Both the position numbers and the translations under genes were made by a program. This document shows positions 1-8,605 of a DNA stretch of 64,000 bases, piece by piece (the first letter of the stretch is position 1; each line of letters begins with the position of its first letter). The notes beneath the pieces were generated by a model. It did not search any database. It saw only the letters and a program-made list of their open reading frames with translations, and was not told the DNA's origin. This DNA is from Roseovarius azorensis (GTDB taxonomy: Bacteria > Pseudomonadota > Alphaproteobacteria > Rhodobacterales > Rhodobacteraceae), in the NCBI RefSeq assembly GCF_900109455.1, contig NZ_FOAG01000002.1, forward strand, positions 372,001 to 436,000, given 5' to 3'.

Positions 1-137
1 GAGCGGTGCACGACAGCACCGGCTTTGCCCTCGCCGAGGGGCCGCTGCCCGCCCTCGACGGGGCGCGCGCGGCGCTGGCCGAGGCGGCAATGCCTGCCTA
101 TGAGCGTCTGCGGCGCTTCAGGATTCCGCTCGCGTAA
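1..137 (+). CDS. C-terminal end of an unidentified protein (partial)
   Basis: The window opens inside a reading frame that runs from base 3 to a TAA at 135-137 and gives 44 residues ending in RRFRIPLA. The stretch is Ala/Leu/Arg-rich and helical in character, with GC-rich third positions like its neighbours, so it is probably the real tail of a gene beginning upstream. It carries no motif I can assign to a family. Whether it shares any function with the downstream secreted protein cannot be judged. Confidence 0.5.
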   Translation, partial: AVHDSTGFALAEGPLPALDGARAALAEAAMPAYERLRRFRIPLA

Positions 138-231
138 AATTTCTCCGACAGCCTGAAACCTTTTGCTGCCGCAAGACGTGACTATCGCGCAGGCCGGTCA
201 ATATCGGTCATCACAGCAACAGGAGTTCATC

Positions 232-645
232 ATGAAGATCCCCCTTCTTGCAGCGGCGCTCGCGTTGGGCGCATCCGGTGTATTCGCCGACAGTCATGAC
301 ATGGCCCCGATGGTCACCGCCACGGATCAGAGCGTAGCGGGCGGCACCGTCACCGCTGACACGGTCGTTGCCGCCGAGAACGGCTGGCTGGTCGTGCATC
401 GCACGGACGCCGAGATGAAGCCGGGGCCAGTGGTCGGCTACGCGCCGCTTCGCAAGGGCGAGACATCGGATGTCGCGGCAATCCTTCAGGAAGAAGTGAG
501 GCCCGGCGAGATGCTGATGCTGATGGTGCATGCCGAACAGGGCGGCAGCGCAACCGGAGTTTTCGAATATACCCTTGGCGCAAAAGAGGACGGGCCGATC
601 CGGGTCGATGGCAACCTTGTCATGCAGGTCGTCACGGCGCAGTAA
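232..645 (+). CDS. Exported protein with DUF7282-like domain
   Basis: A 137-aa protein. The ATG at 232 is chosen because AGGAG lies just upstream and the N-terminus then becomes a clean signal peptide (MKIPLLAAALALGASGVFA, cleavage before DSHD). The mature part has the pattern of DUF7282 proteins: an early GWLVVHR strand, then VVGYAPLRKGE, then a late MLMLMVHAEQG strand, which suggests a small beta-sandwich in the periplasm or on the surface. The family has no known activity. An upstream in-frame ATG at 163 would hide the signal peptide, so it is not used. The gene stands alone and ends at a strong terminator shared with the convergent argG. Confidence 0.75.
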   Translation: MKIPLLAAALALGASGVFADSHDMAPMVTATDQSVAGGTVTADTVVAAENGWLVVHRTDAEMKPGPVVGYAPLRKGETSDVAAILQEEVRPGEMLMLMVHAEQGGSATGVFEYTLGAKEDGPIRVDGNLVMQVVTAQ

Positions 646-662
646 CGCGCACGTCAATCCGA

Positions 663-700
663 AGGCGACCCCCGAAGTGGCGAAACCTCGGGGGCCGCCT
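663..700. terminator. Bidirectional hairpin between two convergent genes
   Basis: AGGCG-A-CCCCCGA (663-675) pairs with TCGGGGG-C-CGCCT (688-700): 12 base pairs with one mismatch and a 12-base loop. It sits midway between the stop at 645 and the argG stop at 717. T-tracts are weak on both sides, so it may act more as a transcript end-stabiliser than as a classic intrinsic terminator. Confidence 0.6.
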
Positions 701-716
701 TTGACCGCGCGGGTAT

Positions 717-1943
717 CTACCCCCTGATCCGCCGGTTCCGCGCCGCCAGCAGTTTCAGCCGCAGTGCATTCAGCTGGATGAACCCCGCCGCGTCCTTCTG
801 GTCATAGGCCCCGGCGTCATCCTCAAAGGTCACATGCGCCTCGGAATAGAGGCTGTGATCGGACCAGCGCCCGACGCAGGACACCGACCCCTTGTAGAGT
901 TTCAGCCGCACCGTGCCGGTCACATTCTGCTGGCTGCGGTCGATGGCGGCCTGCAGCATCTCGCGCTCGGGGCTGAACCAGAACCCGTTATAGATCAGTT
1001 CCGCATAGCGCGGCATCAGCGAATCCTTCAGATGCCCCGATCCGCTGTCGAGCGTGATCTGCTCGATCCCGCGATGCGCCTCAAGCAGGATGGTGCCGCC
1101 CGGTGTCTCGTATATGCCGCGCGATTTCATGCCGACAAAGCGGTTTTCCACGAAATCGAGCCGACCGATACCATGCCTGCGGCCATGCTCGTTGAGCTGC
1201 GTCAGGATCGTGGCGGGGCTGAGCGCCTCGCCGTTGATCGCCACCGCATCGCCGCGCTCGAACGTCACCTCGATGAATTCCGGCGTGTCGGGCGCGTCCT
1301 CGGGGCGGACCGTGCGCTGATAGACGTAATCGGGCGCCATCTCTGCCGGATCTTCCAGAACGCGCCCCTCGGACGAGGTATGCAGCAGGTTGGCATCCAC
1401 CGAAAACGGTGCCTCGCCACGCTTGTTCTTCGCGATCGGGATCTGGTTCTCCTCGGCAAAGGCGATCAGCTTGGTCCGGCTGGTCAGATCCCACAGCCGC
1501 CAGGGTGCGATCACCTTGATATCGGGGTTCAGCGCATAGGCCGCCAGTTCGAACCGCACCTGATCGTTGCCCTTGCCGGTCGCGCCATGCGCCACCGCAT
1601 CGGCTCCGGTTTCGGCGGCAATCTCGACCAGGCGTTTGGAAATCAGCGGGCGGGCAATCGAGGTGCCCAGCAGATACAGCCCCTCATAGACCGCATTGGC
1701 GCGGAACATCGGAAAGACGAAATCGCGCACGAATTCCTCGCGCACATCCTCGATATAGATGTTCTCGGGCCTGATCCCCAGCAGTTCCGCCTTTTGCCGC
1801 GCCGGCTCCAGTTCCTCGCCCTGCCCCAGATCGGCGGTAAAAGTCACCACCTCACAGCCATATTCCGTCTGCAACCATTTCAGGATGATCGAGGTATCAA
1901 GCCCCCCGGAATAGGCCAGAACAACTTTCTTGGGCGCGGACAT
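717..1943 (-). CDS. argG: Argininosuccinate synthase
   Basis: Joins citrulline and aspartate with ATP to make argininosuccinate, the next-to-last step of arginine synthesis in the cytoplasm. The 408-aa product has the usual length. The N-terminus carries the ATP-pyrophosphatase loop AYSGGLDTS at about residues 9-17, and [14 protein letters not shown] further on is the citrulline/aspartate-binding signature. The ATG at 1943 is chosen because AAGGGGAACAAG precedes it and homologs begin [14 protein letters not shown]; the frame stays open upstream to 2039 but that part is not family sequence. It is divergent from ilvA, 106 bp away, so both promoters share that short interval. Confidence 0.97.
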   Translation of the reverse strand: MSAPKKVVLAYSGGLDTSIILKWLQTEYGCEVVTFTADLGQGEELEPARQKAELLGIRPENIYIEDVREEFVRDFVFPMFRANAVYEGLYLLGTSIARPLISKRLVEIAAETGADAVAHGATGKGNDQVRFELAAYALNPDIKVIAPWRLWDLTSRTKLIAFAEENQIPIAKNKRGEAPFSVDANLLHTSSEGRVLEDPAEMAPDYVYQRTVRPEDAPDTPEFIEVTFERGDAVAINGEALSPATILTQLNEHGRRHGIGRLDFVENRFVGMKSRGIYETPGGTILLEAHRGIEQITLDSGSGHLKDSLMPRYAELIYNGFWFSPEREMLQAAIDRSQQNVTGTVRLKLYKGSVSCVGRWSDHSLYSEAHVTFEDDAGAYDQKDAAGFIQLNALRLKLLAARNRRIRG

Positions 1944-2049
1944 CTTGTTCCCCTTCGTGCCGATATCGCCAGCGCGCTTAGCGGGTTTTCGGGCGCGGGG
2001 CAAGGTCGACCCCTTGCCAGCGCGCGCCGATTCCGTCACTCAGACGGGC

Positions 2050-3288
2050 ATGACCGAGTTTCAGCAAAACGCCCGCACCGCCGAGGCCGCCATGCGCGCC
2101 GTGTTCGAACCGACGCCGCTCCAGCGCAACGACCACCTGTCGGACCGCTACGGGGCCGAGATCCTGCTCAAGCGTGAGGATCTGACGCCGGTGCGCTCCT
2201 ACAAGTTGCGCGGCGCGTTCAACGCCATGCGCAAGGTGCTGGCGGCGCGGCCCGAGACCACGCAATTCGTCTGCGCCAGTGCCGGCAATCACGCGCAGGG
2301 CGTGGCCTTCATGTGCCGCCATTTCGGGGTGCGGGGCGTGATCTTCATGCCGGTGACCACGCCACAGCAGAAAATCGGCAAGACCGGGATTTTTGGCGGC
2401 GATGCGGTCTCGATCCGCCTGACGGGGGATTATTTCGACGACACGCTCGCGGCGGCACAGGCCTATTGCGCGCAGGTGGGTGGGCATTTCCTGTCCCCTT
2501 TCGACGATGAGGACGTGATCGAGGGCCAGGCCAGCGTCGCCGTCGAGATCGAGGCGCAACTGGGCGGCCTGCCCGATCACCTGATCCTGCCGGTGGGCGG
2601 TGGTGGCCTCTCGGCGGGGGTGCGCAGCTATGTCGGGGATCGCGCCACGCTGACGCTGGTCGAACCCGCGGGCGGCGCGTGTCTCTCGGCGGCGCTCCGG
2701 GCCGGTCAGCCGGTGCGTCTCAACCACATCAACAACTTTGCCGATGGCGCGGCGGTGGCGCAGATCGGCGCGCGCACCTTTGCCCGGCTGGCGGATATCG
2801 ACCCCGCACAGGCGCTGGTGATCGACGAGGATCGGCTCTGCACCACCATGCTCGAGATGCTCAACGTCGAGGGCGTGGTGCTGGAACCCGCCGGCGCGCT
2901 CGCCGTCGATGCGCTCAAGGACATGGGCGCATCCATCCGTGGCAGAACAGTCGTATGCGTCACCTCGGGCGGGAATTTCGATTTCGAACGCCTGCCAGAG
3001 GTCAAGGAACGTGCGCAGCGATTCTCGGGCGTCAAGAAATACTTTATCCTCCGCATGCCGCAACGCCCCGGCGCGCTGCGCGATTTCCTCGAGATTCTGG
3101 GGCCGGAGGACGATATCGCGCGGTTCGAATATCTCAAGAAATCGGCGCGCAATTTCGGCTCTGTCCTGATCGGGATCGAAACCACCCGCCCCGAGAATTT
3201 CACCCATATCCTTCAGAAACTGGACGCCGCCGGTTTCGATTACCGCGACATCACCCGTGACGAGGTGCTGGCCGAATTCCTGATCTAG
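2050..3288 (+). CDS. ilvA: Threonine ammonia-lyase (threonine dehydratase), short form
   Basis: A PLP enzyme that deaminates threonine to 2-oxobutanoate, the entry to isoleucine synthesis. The 412-aa protein has the PLP lysine in SYKLRG (Lys52), the SAGNHAQGVA substrate loop and the phosphate-binding glycine loop PVGGGGLSAG. The C-terminal ~80 residues (from about FSGVKKYFILRMPQRPGALR) look like a single ACT-like regulatory domain, so this is the short type rather than the ~510-aa E. coli enzyme with two. The ATG at 2050 gives the expected N-terminus, although its ribosome site is weak. Isoleucine feedback is likely from the ACT domain but is not shown here. Confidence 0.93.
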   Translation: MTEFQQNARTAEAAMRAVFEPTPLQRNDHLSDRYGAEILLKREDLTPVRSYKLRGAFNAMRKVLAARPETTQFVCASAGNHAQGVAFMCRHFGVRGVIFMPVTTPQQKIGKTGIFGGDAVSIRLTGDYFDDTLAAAQAYCAQVGGHFLSPFDDEDVIEGQASVAVEIEAQLGGLPDHLILPVGGGGLSAGVRSYVGDRATLTLVEPAGGACLSAALRAGQPVRLNHINNFADGAAVAQIGARTFARLADIDPAQALVIDEDRLCTTMLEMLNVEGVVLEPAGALAVDALKDMGASIRGRTVVCVTSGGNFDFERLPEVKERAQRFSGVKKYFILRMPQRPGALRDFLEILGPEDDIARFEYLKKSARNFGSVLIGIETTRPENFTHILQKLDAAGFDYRDITRDEVLAEFLI

Positions 3289-3442
3289 GGCGCGGCTGCC
3301 CCCGGCCTGATCCGGCGCGCGATGGTTTCGATTGACCAAAACGGGTCCCGGCTACCTAAACTCAAGTCATATGATTTTGCGCAAGTTCGTATATAGTGAA
3401 AAATCTGTAATGGTAATTTGGACAGTTCCGGGTTTTGTCGCC

Positions 3443-4285
3443 ATGAAAATTGATATCGTTATAGCAGCGTCAATCGTGTTGCTTCTGGGAAGCAACACTG
3501 CTTCTGCAAATTCACTGCCGAAGCCGTATCAAAAGGCGGAAGGCCAGGAAATTGCGCTACTCTTTTCCGGAAAAACCTGGAAATGGCCTGACGGCCACGC
3601 CTATTTCGGGCAAGACGGGACATTCCAGGCCGCCGTCGGACTCGAAGAGAGCGCGGAAGGAAAATGGGTCGTCCATTCGACGGGCAAGCTGTGTTTCGAC
3701 GCTGTCTGGCGCACCCAGGCAACAAGTCAACCGACCAGAAAATGCTGGCAACATGTTGTCGATGACAGGGGTCAACTCTGGCAGGCGCCGGTGAGCGGAA
3801 GCGGAATGCGGGCCGACTGGAACATCTTTGATCCTGAAGAGCAACTGGTTCAGGGGAATATCCACAAACCCGATTTCGACATCGCCAGCGGAAAGGAACA
3901 GGGCCTGTCGCTGAAGCGCATCGACGCGCAAGAGGTTGCCCGGATGTATTTCGGCAAAACCTGGAGATGGGAGGATGGGCACGCCTACTTTGGCAACAAT
4001 GGCGCCCTGACTGCGACCGCGGAAAACAACTCTGTCGGCGAAGGAAAATGGTATGTGACCGGCAAGGGCGAACTGTGCATCGAAGCCAGGTGGAGCAGTG
4101 CGAACTATGACAGTGTTGACAACAAACGCTGCTGGGCGCACGCCGGCGATAACAGCGCACGGATATGGCAAACGCCCACCAGCGACATGCGCGCATGGCA
4201 TGTGTTTGAACCGGGGAAGAACCTGATCAACGGCAATCCCTATGCGCGGCGTTTCACGCATCTCAAACGCAAATCCGACGGATGA
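3443..4285 (+). CDS. Secreted protein with two DUF995-like repeats
   Basis: About 280 aa. Starting at the ATG at 3443 gives a signal peptide (MKIDIVIAASIVLLLGSNTASA). After it come two copies of one ~110-residue unit: GKTWKWPDGHAYFGQDG ... GKLCFDAVW near residues 40-90, and GKTWRWEDGHAYFGNNG ... GELCIEARW near residues 175-225. Both match the W-x-DG-x-YF ... G-x-W ... LCF pattern I associate with DUF995, a family of unknown function from alphaproteobacterial envelopes. Each copy keeps paired cysteines, which may form disulfides. An in-frame ATG at 3410 is possible; neither start has a good ribosome site. Flanking DNA is more AT-rich than the metabolic genes around it. Confidence 0.7.
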   Translation: MKIDIVIAASIVLLLGSNTASANSLPKPYQKAEGQEIALLFSGKTWKWPDGHAYFGQDGTFQAAVGLEESAEGKWVVHSTGKLCFDAVWRTQATSQPTRKCWQHVVDDRGQLWQAPVSGSGMRADWNIFDPEEQLVQGNIHKPDFDIASGKEQGLSLKRIDAQEVARMYFGKTWRWEDGHAYFGNNGALTATAENNSVGEGKWYVTGKGELCIEARWSSANYDSVDNKRCWAHAGDNSARIWQTPTSDMRAWHVFEPGKNLINGNPYARRFTHLKRKSDG

Positions 4286-4591
4286 GTTGAGGCGCGATAT
4301 CCTGTTTGACTCATACCCGCCTCTTGCACGCCACCAATGGCCCCGAATCCGGCGCAAAATCCGCCAAGCCATTCCGAAATAATAACTTTTCCTTGATCAA
4401 TGTCCTGTCGGACAGATAGGCGGCTTGACCGCCCGTCATTCAGGGCGTCACCCGAATCATCTGTGCGGCATGGCCGCGTGTGATGACGTCGTTTGCGCGT
4501 TGACATCAGTTTTGGCAATCCCCGGTTGTGCCCCTCATGGGCAGCTATCTCCTATTGATAACTAATAGTATGCACAGCGCCACACTGTGTC

Positions 4592-4612
4592 CAAAAAGTG
4601 TTCAAAAAGTGT
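4592..4612 (+). repeat. Two direct copies of CAAAAAGTGT at 11-bp spacing
   Basis: CAAAAAGTGT occurs at 4592-4601 and again at 4603-4612, placing both copies on the same face of the helix. They lie right before a TTGACA element and are preceded by ACACTGTGT. The arrangement resembles tandem half-sites for an activator or repressor of the operon downstream. Confidence 0.5.
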
Positions 4613-4619
4613 CTAGTAG

Positions 4620-4650
4620 TTGACAGAATTGCGCAAGCGGGCCGTAATGT
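4620..4650 (+). promoter_or_regulatory. Possible promoter of the polysaccharide operon
   Basis: A consensus -35 hexamer TTGACA is at 4620-4625. The best -10 candidate, TAATGT at 4645-4650, is spaced 19 bp, longer than ideal. The link to the operon (start 4778) rests on position only. Confidence 0.35.
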
Positions 4651-4777
4651 ATCCATTAACGCGTTGTTAGCGATGATTTTTCTGTGATGGCGGTGAGTTC
4701 AATACCTGGGCCAAATTACGGGCAATTTGTGACCAAGGCCACCAGTATCACTGAATTTGTTGCTGGGGAAATGGGTC

Positions 4778-5788
4778 ATGAATACGATTTCTGTAAAGCG
4801 GCCATCCTTCTCGGGTGTGGCCAGAATAAAGACGATAGTGATTGCTGGTGGCGCGGGCTTTGTCGGCTCGCATCTTTGCGAAAGATTTATCAACCAGGGC
4901 CACAGGGTTGTCTGCGTGGACAACCTGCAGACAGGGTCGCGGGACAATATCGCGTCCCTTCTGGCGCATCACGACTTCCGGTTCGTACTGCATGACGTGA
5001 CCGCGCCGCTTGCACTGGATGGGCCGGTTCATGAAATCTACAATATGGCTTGTACGGCGTCACCGCCACGCTATCAGCTGGACCCGATCCACACATTCCG
5101 CACCTGCACCGACGGCGCGATGAACCTGTTGAATCTGGCGCGGGACAAGGGCGCAAAAGTCCTGTTGTCCTCAACCTCCGAAGTTTACGGCGACCCCGAG
5201 ATCAGCTTGCAGCACGAGGGGTATCGCGGCAACGTCAACACCTGTGGCCCGCGTGCCTGCTATGACGAGGGCAAGCGCGCCGCCGAAACCCTGTTCTGGG
5301 AATATGGCGCGCATCTGGGTGTTCAAACCCGCATTGCGCGCATCTTCAACACATATGGCCCGCGCATGCACCCCGATGATGGCCGCGTGGTGTCGAACTT
5401 TATCGTGCAGGCGCTGCGGGGTCAGGATCTGACAATCTATGGCAACGGGTCACAGACGCGGTCGTTCTGCTACATCGACGATCTGGTCGACGGGCTGATC
5501 GCGCTGATGGCCTCGGACGAAAAGATGCCTGTCAACCTCGGGAATCCCGATGAATTCACCATGCTGGAACTGGCGCGCAAGGTGCTGGACAAGACCGGCG
5601 CCAGCGTCGGCCTGATCAACCAGCCTCTGCCGCAGGACGACCCGCGCCAGCGCCGCCCCGACATCAGTCGCGCAGCCGAACTGTTGGGTTGGGCGCCCAA
5701 GGTCGCGCTGGATCAGGGGCTTGACCTGACGATCCGCTGGTTCTGGTCGGTTCTCAACGCGCAGAGCGTGGAGGCGCGCGTGTCATGA
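4778..5788 (+). CDS. NAD-dependent sugar-nucleotide epimerase/decarboxylase (UDP-xylose synthase type)
   Basis: Probably converts UDP-glucuronate to UDP-xylose with internal NAD turnover, supplying a polymer precursor in the cytoplasm. The 336-aa short-chain dehydrogenase has GGAGFVGSHL for NAD binding (about residue 30), the catalytic STSEVYGDP loop and a YDEGKR active-site YxxxK. The PRACYDEGKR stretch and the SFCYIDDLVDGL segment fit the UXS subfamily better than dTDP-glucose dehydratases. ATG 4778 is chosen because GGGGAA lies 7 bases upstream. It carries about 25 extra N-terminal residues before the Rossmann fold. First gene of a four-gene operon; its stop overlaps the next start. Confidence 0.83.
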   Translation: MNTISVKRPSFSGVARIKTIVIAGGAGFVGSHLCERFINQGHRVVCVDNLQTGSRDNIASLLAHHDFRFVLHDVTAPLALDGPVHEIYNMACTASPPRYQLDPIHTFRTCTDGAMNLLNLARDKGAKVLLSSTSEVYGDPEISLQHEGYRGNVNTCGPRACYDEGKRAAETLFWEYGAHLGVQTRIARIFNTYGPRMHPDDGRVVSNFIVQALRGQDLTIYGNGSQTRSFCYIDDLVDGLIALMASDEKMPVNLGNPDEFTMLELARKVLDKTGASVGLINQPLPQDDPRQRRPDISRAAELLGWAPKVALDQGLDLTIRWFWSVLNAQSVEARVS

Positions 5789-6780
5789 CGACCGCGCCGA
5801 CAGTCCTTGTGACCGGCGGCGCGGGCTTTATCGGTTCACACACCTGCAAGCTGCTGCGGGCGTCGGGCTACAGACCCGTCGCCTTTGACAATCTGACCAC
5901 CGGGCGATCCGAGAACGCGCGCTTTGGCCCCTTGGTGCGCGGCGACCTGCGCGATACCGCGGCGGTTCAGACCGCGCTGACGGATCACGGTGCCGTGGCT
6001 GTCATGCATTTCGCGGCCAGCGCCTATGTCGGCGACAGCATGCGCGATCCGCTGGCCTATTATGACAATAACGTCGGGGGCATGGCGTCGCTGCTGCGGG
6101 CGATGCAGGGCTCGGGCGTGACACGGATCGTGTTTTCCTCAAGCTGCGCCACCTACGGCGTGCCCGCGCATCTGCCGATCACCGAAGACAGCCCGCAAAA
6201 CCCGATCAACCCCTATGGCCGGACCAAGCTGATCGGCGAACAGATGCTGACCGATCAGGCGGCGGCGCATGGGCTGGATCATGTCGCGCTGCGGTATTTC
6301 AACGCCGCCGGGGCCGATCCCGAGGGCGAACTGGGCGAATTTCACGATCCCGAAACCCACCTGATCCCGCTGGCGCTGATGGCCGCATCGGGGCGGGGGG
6401 GCGCCCTGTCGGTTTTCGGCACCGATTATCCGACGCCCGACGGCACCTGCATCCGCGACTATATCCATGTTCACGACCTGGCGCGCGCGCATGTGCTGGC
6501 GCTGCGGTACCTGCTGGACGGCGGAGCGCCGCTGCGGCTCAACCTCGGATCCGGTGAGGGCCTGTCGATCCGCCAGATCATCGCCGCCATCGAGCGGCTG
6601 ACCGGACGCCCGCTGCCGGTAACCTTTCAGGACCGCCGCGCGGGCGATCCCCCGGTTCTGACCGCCGATCCGTCGCTGGCGCGACAAAGGCTTGGCTTTC
6701 AGACCGAACTGTCAGAGATCGACACCATCCTGTGCCACGCCGCACCCTGGTTCGGAATCGCCCATGTCCGCGCCGCATGA
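5785..6780 (+). CDS. galE: UDP-glucose 4-epimerase
   Basis: Interconverts UDP-glucose and UDP-galactose (or related sugar nucleotides), feeding the glycosyltransferase encoded next. The 331-aa protein has TGGAGFIGSH for NAD, the SSSCATYG catalytic segment with Ser/Thr, the YGRTK catalytic Tyr/Lys pair, and the TPDGTCIRDYIHVHDLA stretch that is typical of GalE. The ATG overlaps the previous stop by four bases (ATGA), so the two epimerases are translationally coupled. Substrate preference inside this cluster (glucose or N-acetyl sugars, or a pentose) is not decided by the sequence. Confidence 0.9.
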   Translation: MTTAPTVLVTGGAGFIGSHTCKLLRASGYRPVAFDNLTTGRSENARFGPLVRGDLRDTAAVQTALTDHGAVAVMHFAASAYVGDSMRDPLAYYDNNVGGMASLLRAMQGSGVTRIVFSSSCATYGVPAHLPITEDSPQNPINPYGRTKLIGEQMLTDQAAAHGLDHVALRYFNAAGADPEGELGEFHDPETHLIPLALMAASGRGGALSVFGTDYPTPDGTCIRDYIHVHDLARAHVLALRYLLDGGAPLRLNLGSGEGLSIRQIIAAIERLTGRPLPVTFQDRRAGDPPVLTADPSLARQRLGFQTELSEIDTILCHAAPWFGIAHVRAA

Positions 6781-8560
6781 CATCACCCCGCTGCTGGCGC
6801 CCGTCTTTTCAGGAAAGCGGCGGGTCCGGTATCTCGCGCTTGTTGCGCTCTGGCTTGTAGCTGCCATCTGGTTCTGGGTGTGGTGGCTGAACCCCGCCCA
6901 TGTGATCGAGCCTCTGCGCTACTGGACAGTGACGGGGCTGCTCGGCTGGATCACCTTTCTGCAAGGCTATTTCGTGGTGTTCCTGATGCGCGCGGTGCGG
7001 CCCAACGGACCGGACCCGCAGCCCGGCCAATACCGCGTCGCAATGATCACGACCAAAACCCCGGCAGAGCCGTTTTCGGTCGCCCGCCGCACGCTTGAGG
7101 CGATGCTGACACAGGATTATCCGCATGACACATGGCTCGCTGACGAAGACCCCGACGCGGAAACCCTGAACTGGTGCGCCGCCAACGGCGTCAGGATCTG
7201 CACCCGCAAGGGGGTTGCCGCCTATCACCGCCCCGTCTGGCCGCGTCGGACACGCTGCAAGGAAGGCAACCTTGCCTATTTCTACGACCATCACGGTTAT
7301 GAGAACTACGATATCGTCAGCCAGCTCGATACCGACCATGTGCCCCAGCCCGGTTATCTGCGCGAAATCCTGCGCCCCTTCGCCGATCCGACCGTGGGCT
7401 ATGTCAGCGCGCCGTCGATCTGCGCGTCGAACGCGCCCGACAACTGGGCCGCGCGGATGCGGCTGGATACCGAAGGCGCGTTTCACGGCATCCTGCAGGC
7501 GGGCTATTCCAATGGCTTTGCACCGATGTGCATCGGGTCGCATTATGCCGTGCGCACGGTGGCGCTGAAACAGGTTGGCGGTCTGGGCCCGGAACTGGCC
7601 GAAGATCATTCAACCACGATGATCCTGAATGCGGGCGGATGGCGCGGGGTCCATGCGATCGACGCGATCGCCGTGGGCGACGGACCGGCCAGCGTGGCCG
7701 ATATGGTCACGCAGGAATTTCAATGGTCACGGTCCCTGGTGACGCTGCTGTTGCAGCACACGCACCGCTACCTGCCCGGCCTGCCGTTGCGGCTCAAGGC
7801 GCAATTCCTGTTCTGCCAGGCGCTCTATCCGATCCTCGCGCTGACCTATCTGGCGATGTATCTGATCCCGATCCTCGCGGTGGTGTTCGATTTCCGCTAT
7901 GCGATGGTCACCTTTCCCGACTATCTGGCGCACGCCCTGCCACCGATCGGGGCGCTGATGCTGATCGCCATCTCCTTGCGGCTGGACCACAGTTTTCGCC
8001 CCACCAATGCCCGCGTGATAAGTTGGGAAAGAATCCTGTTCATCATGGTGCAATGGCCCTGGGTGCTCTGGGGCAGCATCATGGCGGTGCGCGACACGCT
8101 CGCCGGCGGCTTTGTCGACTTTCGCATCACGCCCAAGGGCGAGGCCGCGAAAGGGCGCTTGCCGCTCAAGGTGTTGACGGTCAACGGGGTACTGGCCGCC
8201 GGCTGCATACTGCCGGTCCTGCTGATCAATGACGTGCAGGAGGCACAGGGCTTCTACCTGCTTACGCTTTTCGCCGGTTGCCTCTATACACTGGCACTGG
8301 CGATGACGGTGATCCGCCACGTTACCGAGAACGGTTTTCGCTATATCGGCACCTGGCGGGACGGGCTGGTGCAGGGGGCGTTGGTTGCCGGGCTGATCGC
8401 CCTTCTGAGTCAGTCTCTCGTGCTGCGGGCCGCCGAAAGCACCTATGCTCTTGCGATTGGCCTCGAACGGCTGGAGATTGTCGGAATACGCAGCCGTGTG
8501 GCGGGCGCGGGCGCGGGCGCGGGTGAGATCGATTATTTCTTCAAACTGTCGTTGCGATGA
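6764..8560 (+). CDS. Membrane glycosyltransferase family 2, cellulose-synthase-like
   Basis: Likely builds and extrudes a polysaccharide across the inner membrane. The 598-aa protein has two N-terminal membrane segments (VRYLALVALWLVAAIWFWVWW and a second near residue 60). The cytoplasmic GT-A domain carries the QLDTDHVP DxD, the acceptor-site AEDHST and the QEFQWSRS signature corresponding to Q-x-x-R-W. At least four C-terminal membrane spans follow. The ATG at 6764 lies inside the galE tail (17-bp overlap); the frame is open upstream but that part overlaps galE and is not family sequence. The extreme C-terminus has an odd RVAGAGAGAGE linker from a GCGGGC repeat. No PilZ domain is visible, so direct c-di-GMP control is not indicated. 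Confidence 0.85.
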   Translation: MSAPHDITPLLAPVFSGKRRVRYLALVALWLVAAIWFWVWWLNPAHVIEPLRYWTVTGLLGWITFLQGYFVVFLMRAVRPNGPDPQPGQYRVAMITTKTPAEPFSVARRTLEAMLTQDYPHDTWLADEDPDAETLNWCAANGVRICTRKGVAAYHRPVWPRRTRCKEGNLAYFYDHHGYENYDIVSQLDTDHVPQPGYLREILRPFADPTVGYVSAPSICASNAPDNWAARMRLDTEGAFHGILQAGYSNGFAPMCIGSHYAVRTVALKQVGGLGPELAEDHSTTMILNAGGWRGVHAIDAIAVGDGPASVADMVTQEFQWSRSLVTLLLQHTHRYLPGLPLRLKAQFLFCQALYPILALTYLAMYLIPILAVVFDFRYAMVTFPDYLAHALPPIGALMLIAISLRLDHSFRPTNARVISWERILFIMVQWPWVLWGSIMAVRDTLAGGFVDFRITPKGEAAKGRLPLKVLTVNGVLAAGCILPVLLINDVQEAQGFYLLTLFAGCLYTLALAMTVIRHVTENGFRYIGTWRDGLVQGALVAGLIALLSQSLVLRAAESTYALAIGLERLEIVGIRSRVAGAGAGAGEIDYFFKLSLR

Positions 8561-8605
8561 TGGAGACTCTCGTCGTAAAGGTTTGGAATGTGAGGAGAAA
8601 AAGGT

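Larger units (their letters stand above)
4286..4777. other. Long intergenic region upstream of the polysaccharide operon
   Basis: Almost 500 bp without a convincing gene. Its right half (about 4540-4690) is clearly AT-rich compared with its surroundings and holds short palindromic and direct repeats (listed separately), as expected of a heavily regulated promoter. The left half shows nothing I can interpret. Confidence 0.6.

Noticed and set aside
834..2177. Long open frame antisense to argG and into ilvA
   Set aside because: It mirrors argG codons on the other strand, has no family motif or ribosome site, and argG is certain.
1978..3339. 453-codon frame antisense to ilvA
   Set aside because: Shadow of a well-supported gene in GC-rich DNA; low-complexity charged translation.
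4684..4995. 103-codon frame at the start of the polysaccharide operon
   Set aside because: Overlaps the UXS-type gene in another frame, and its translation has no family pattern.
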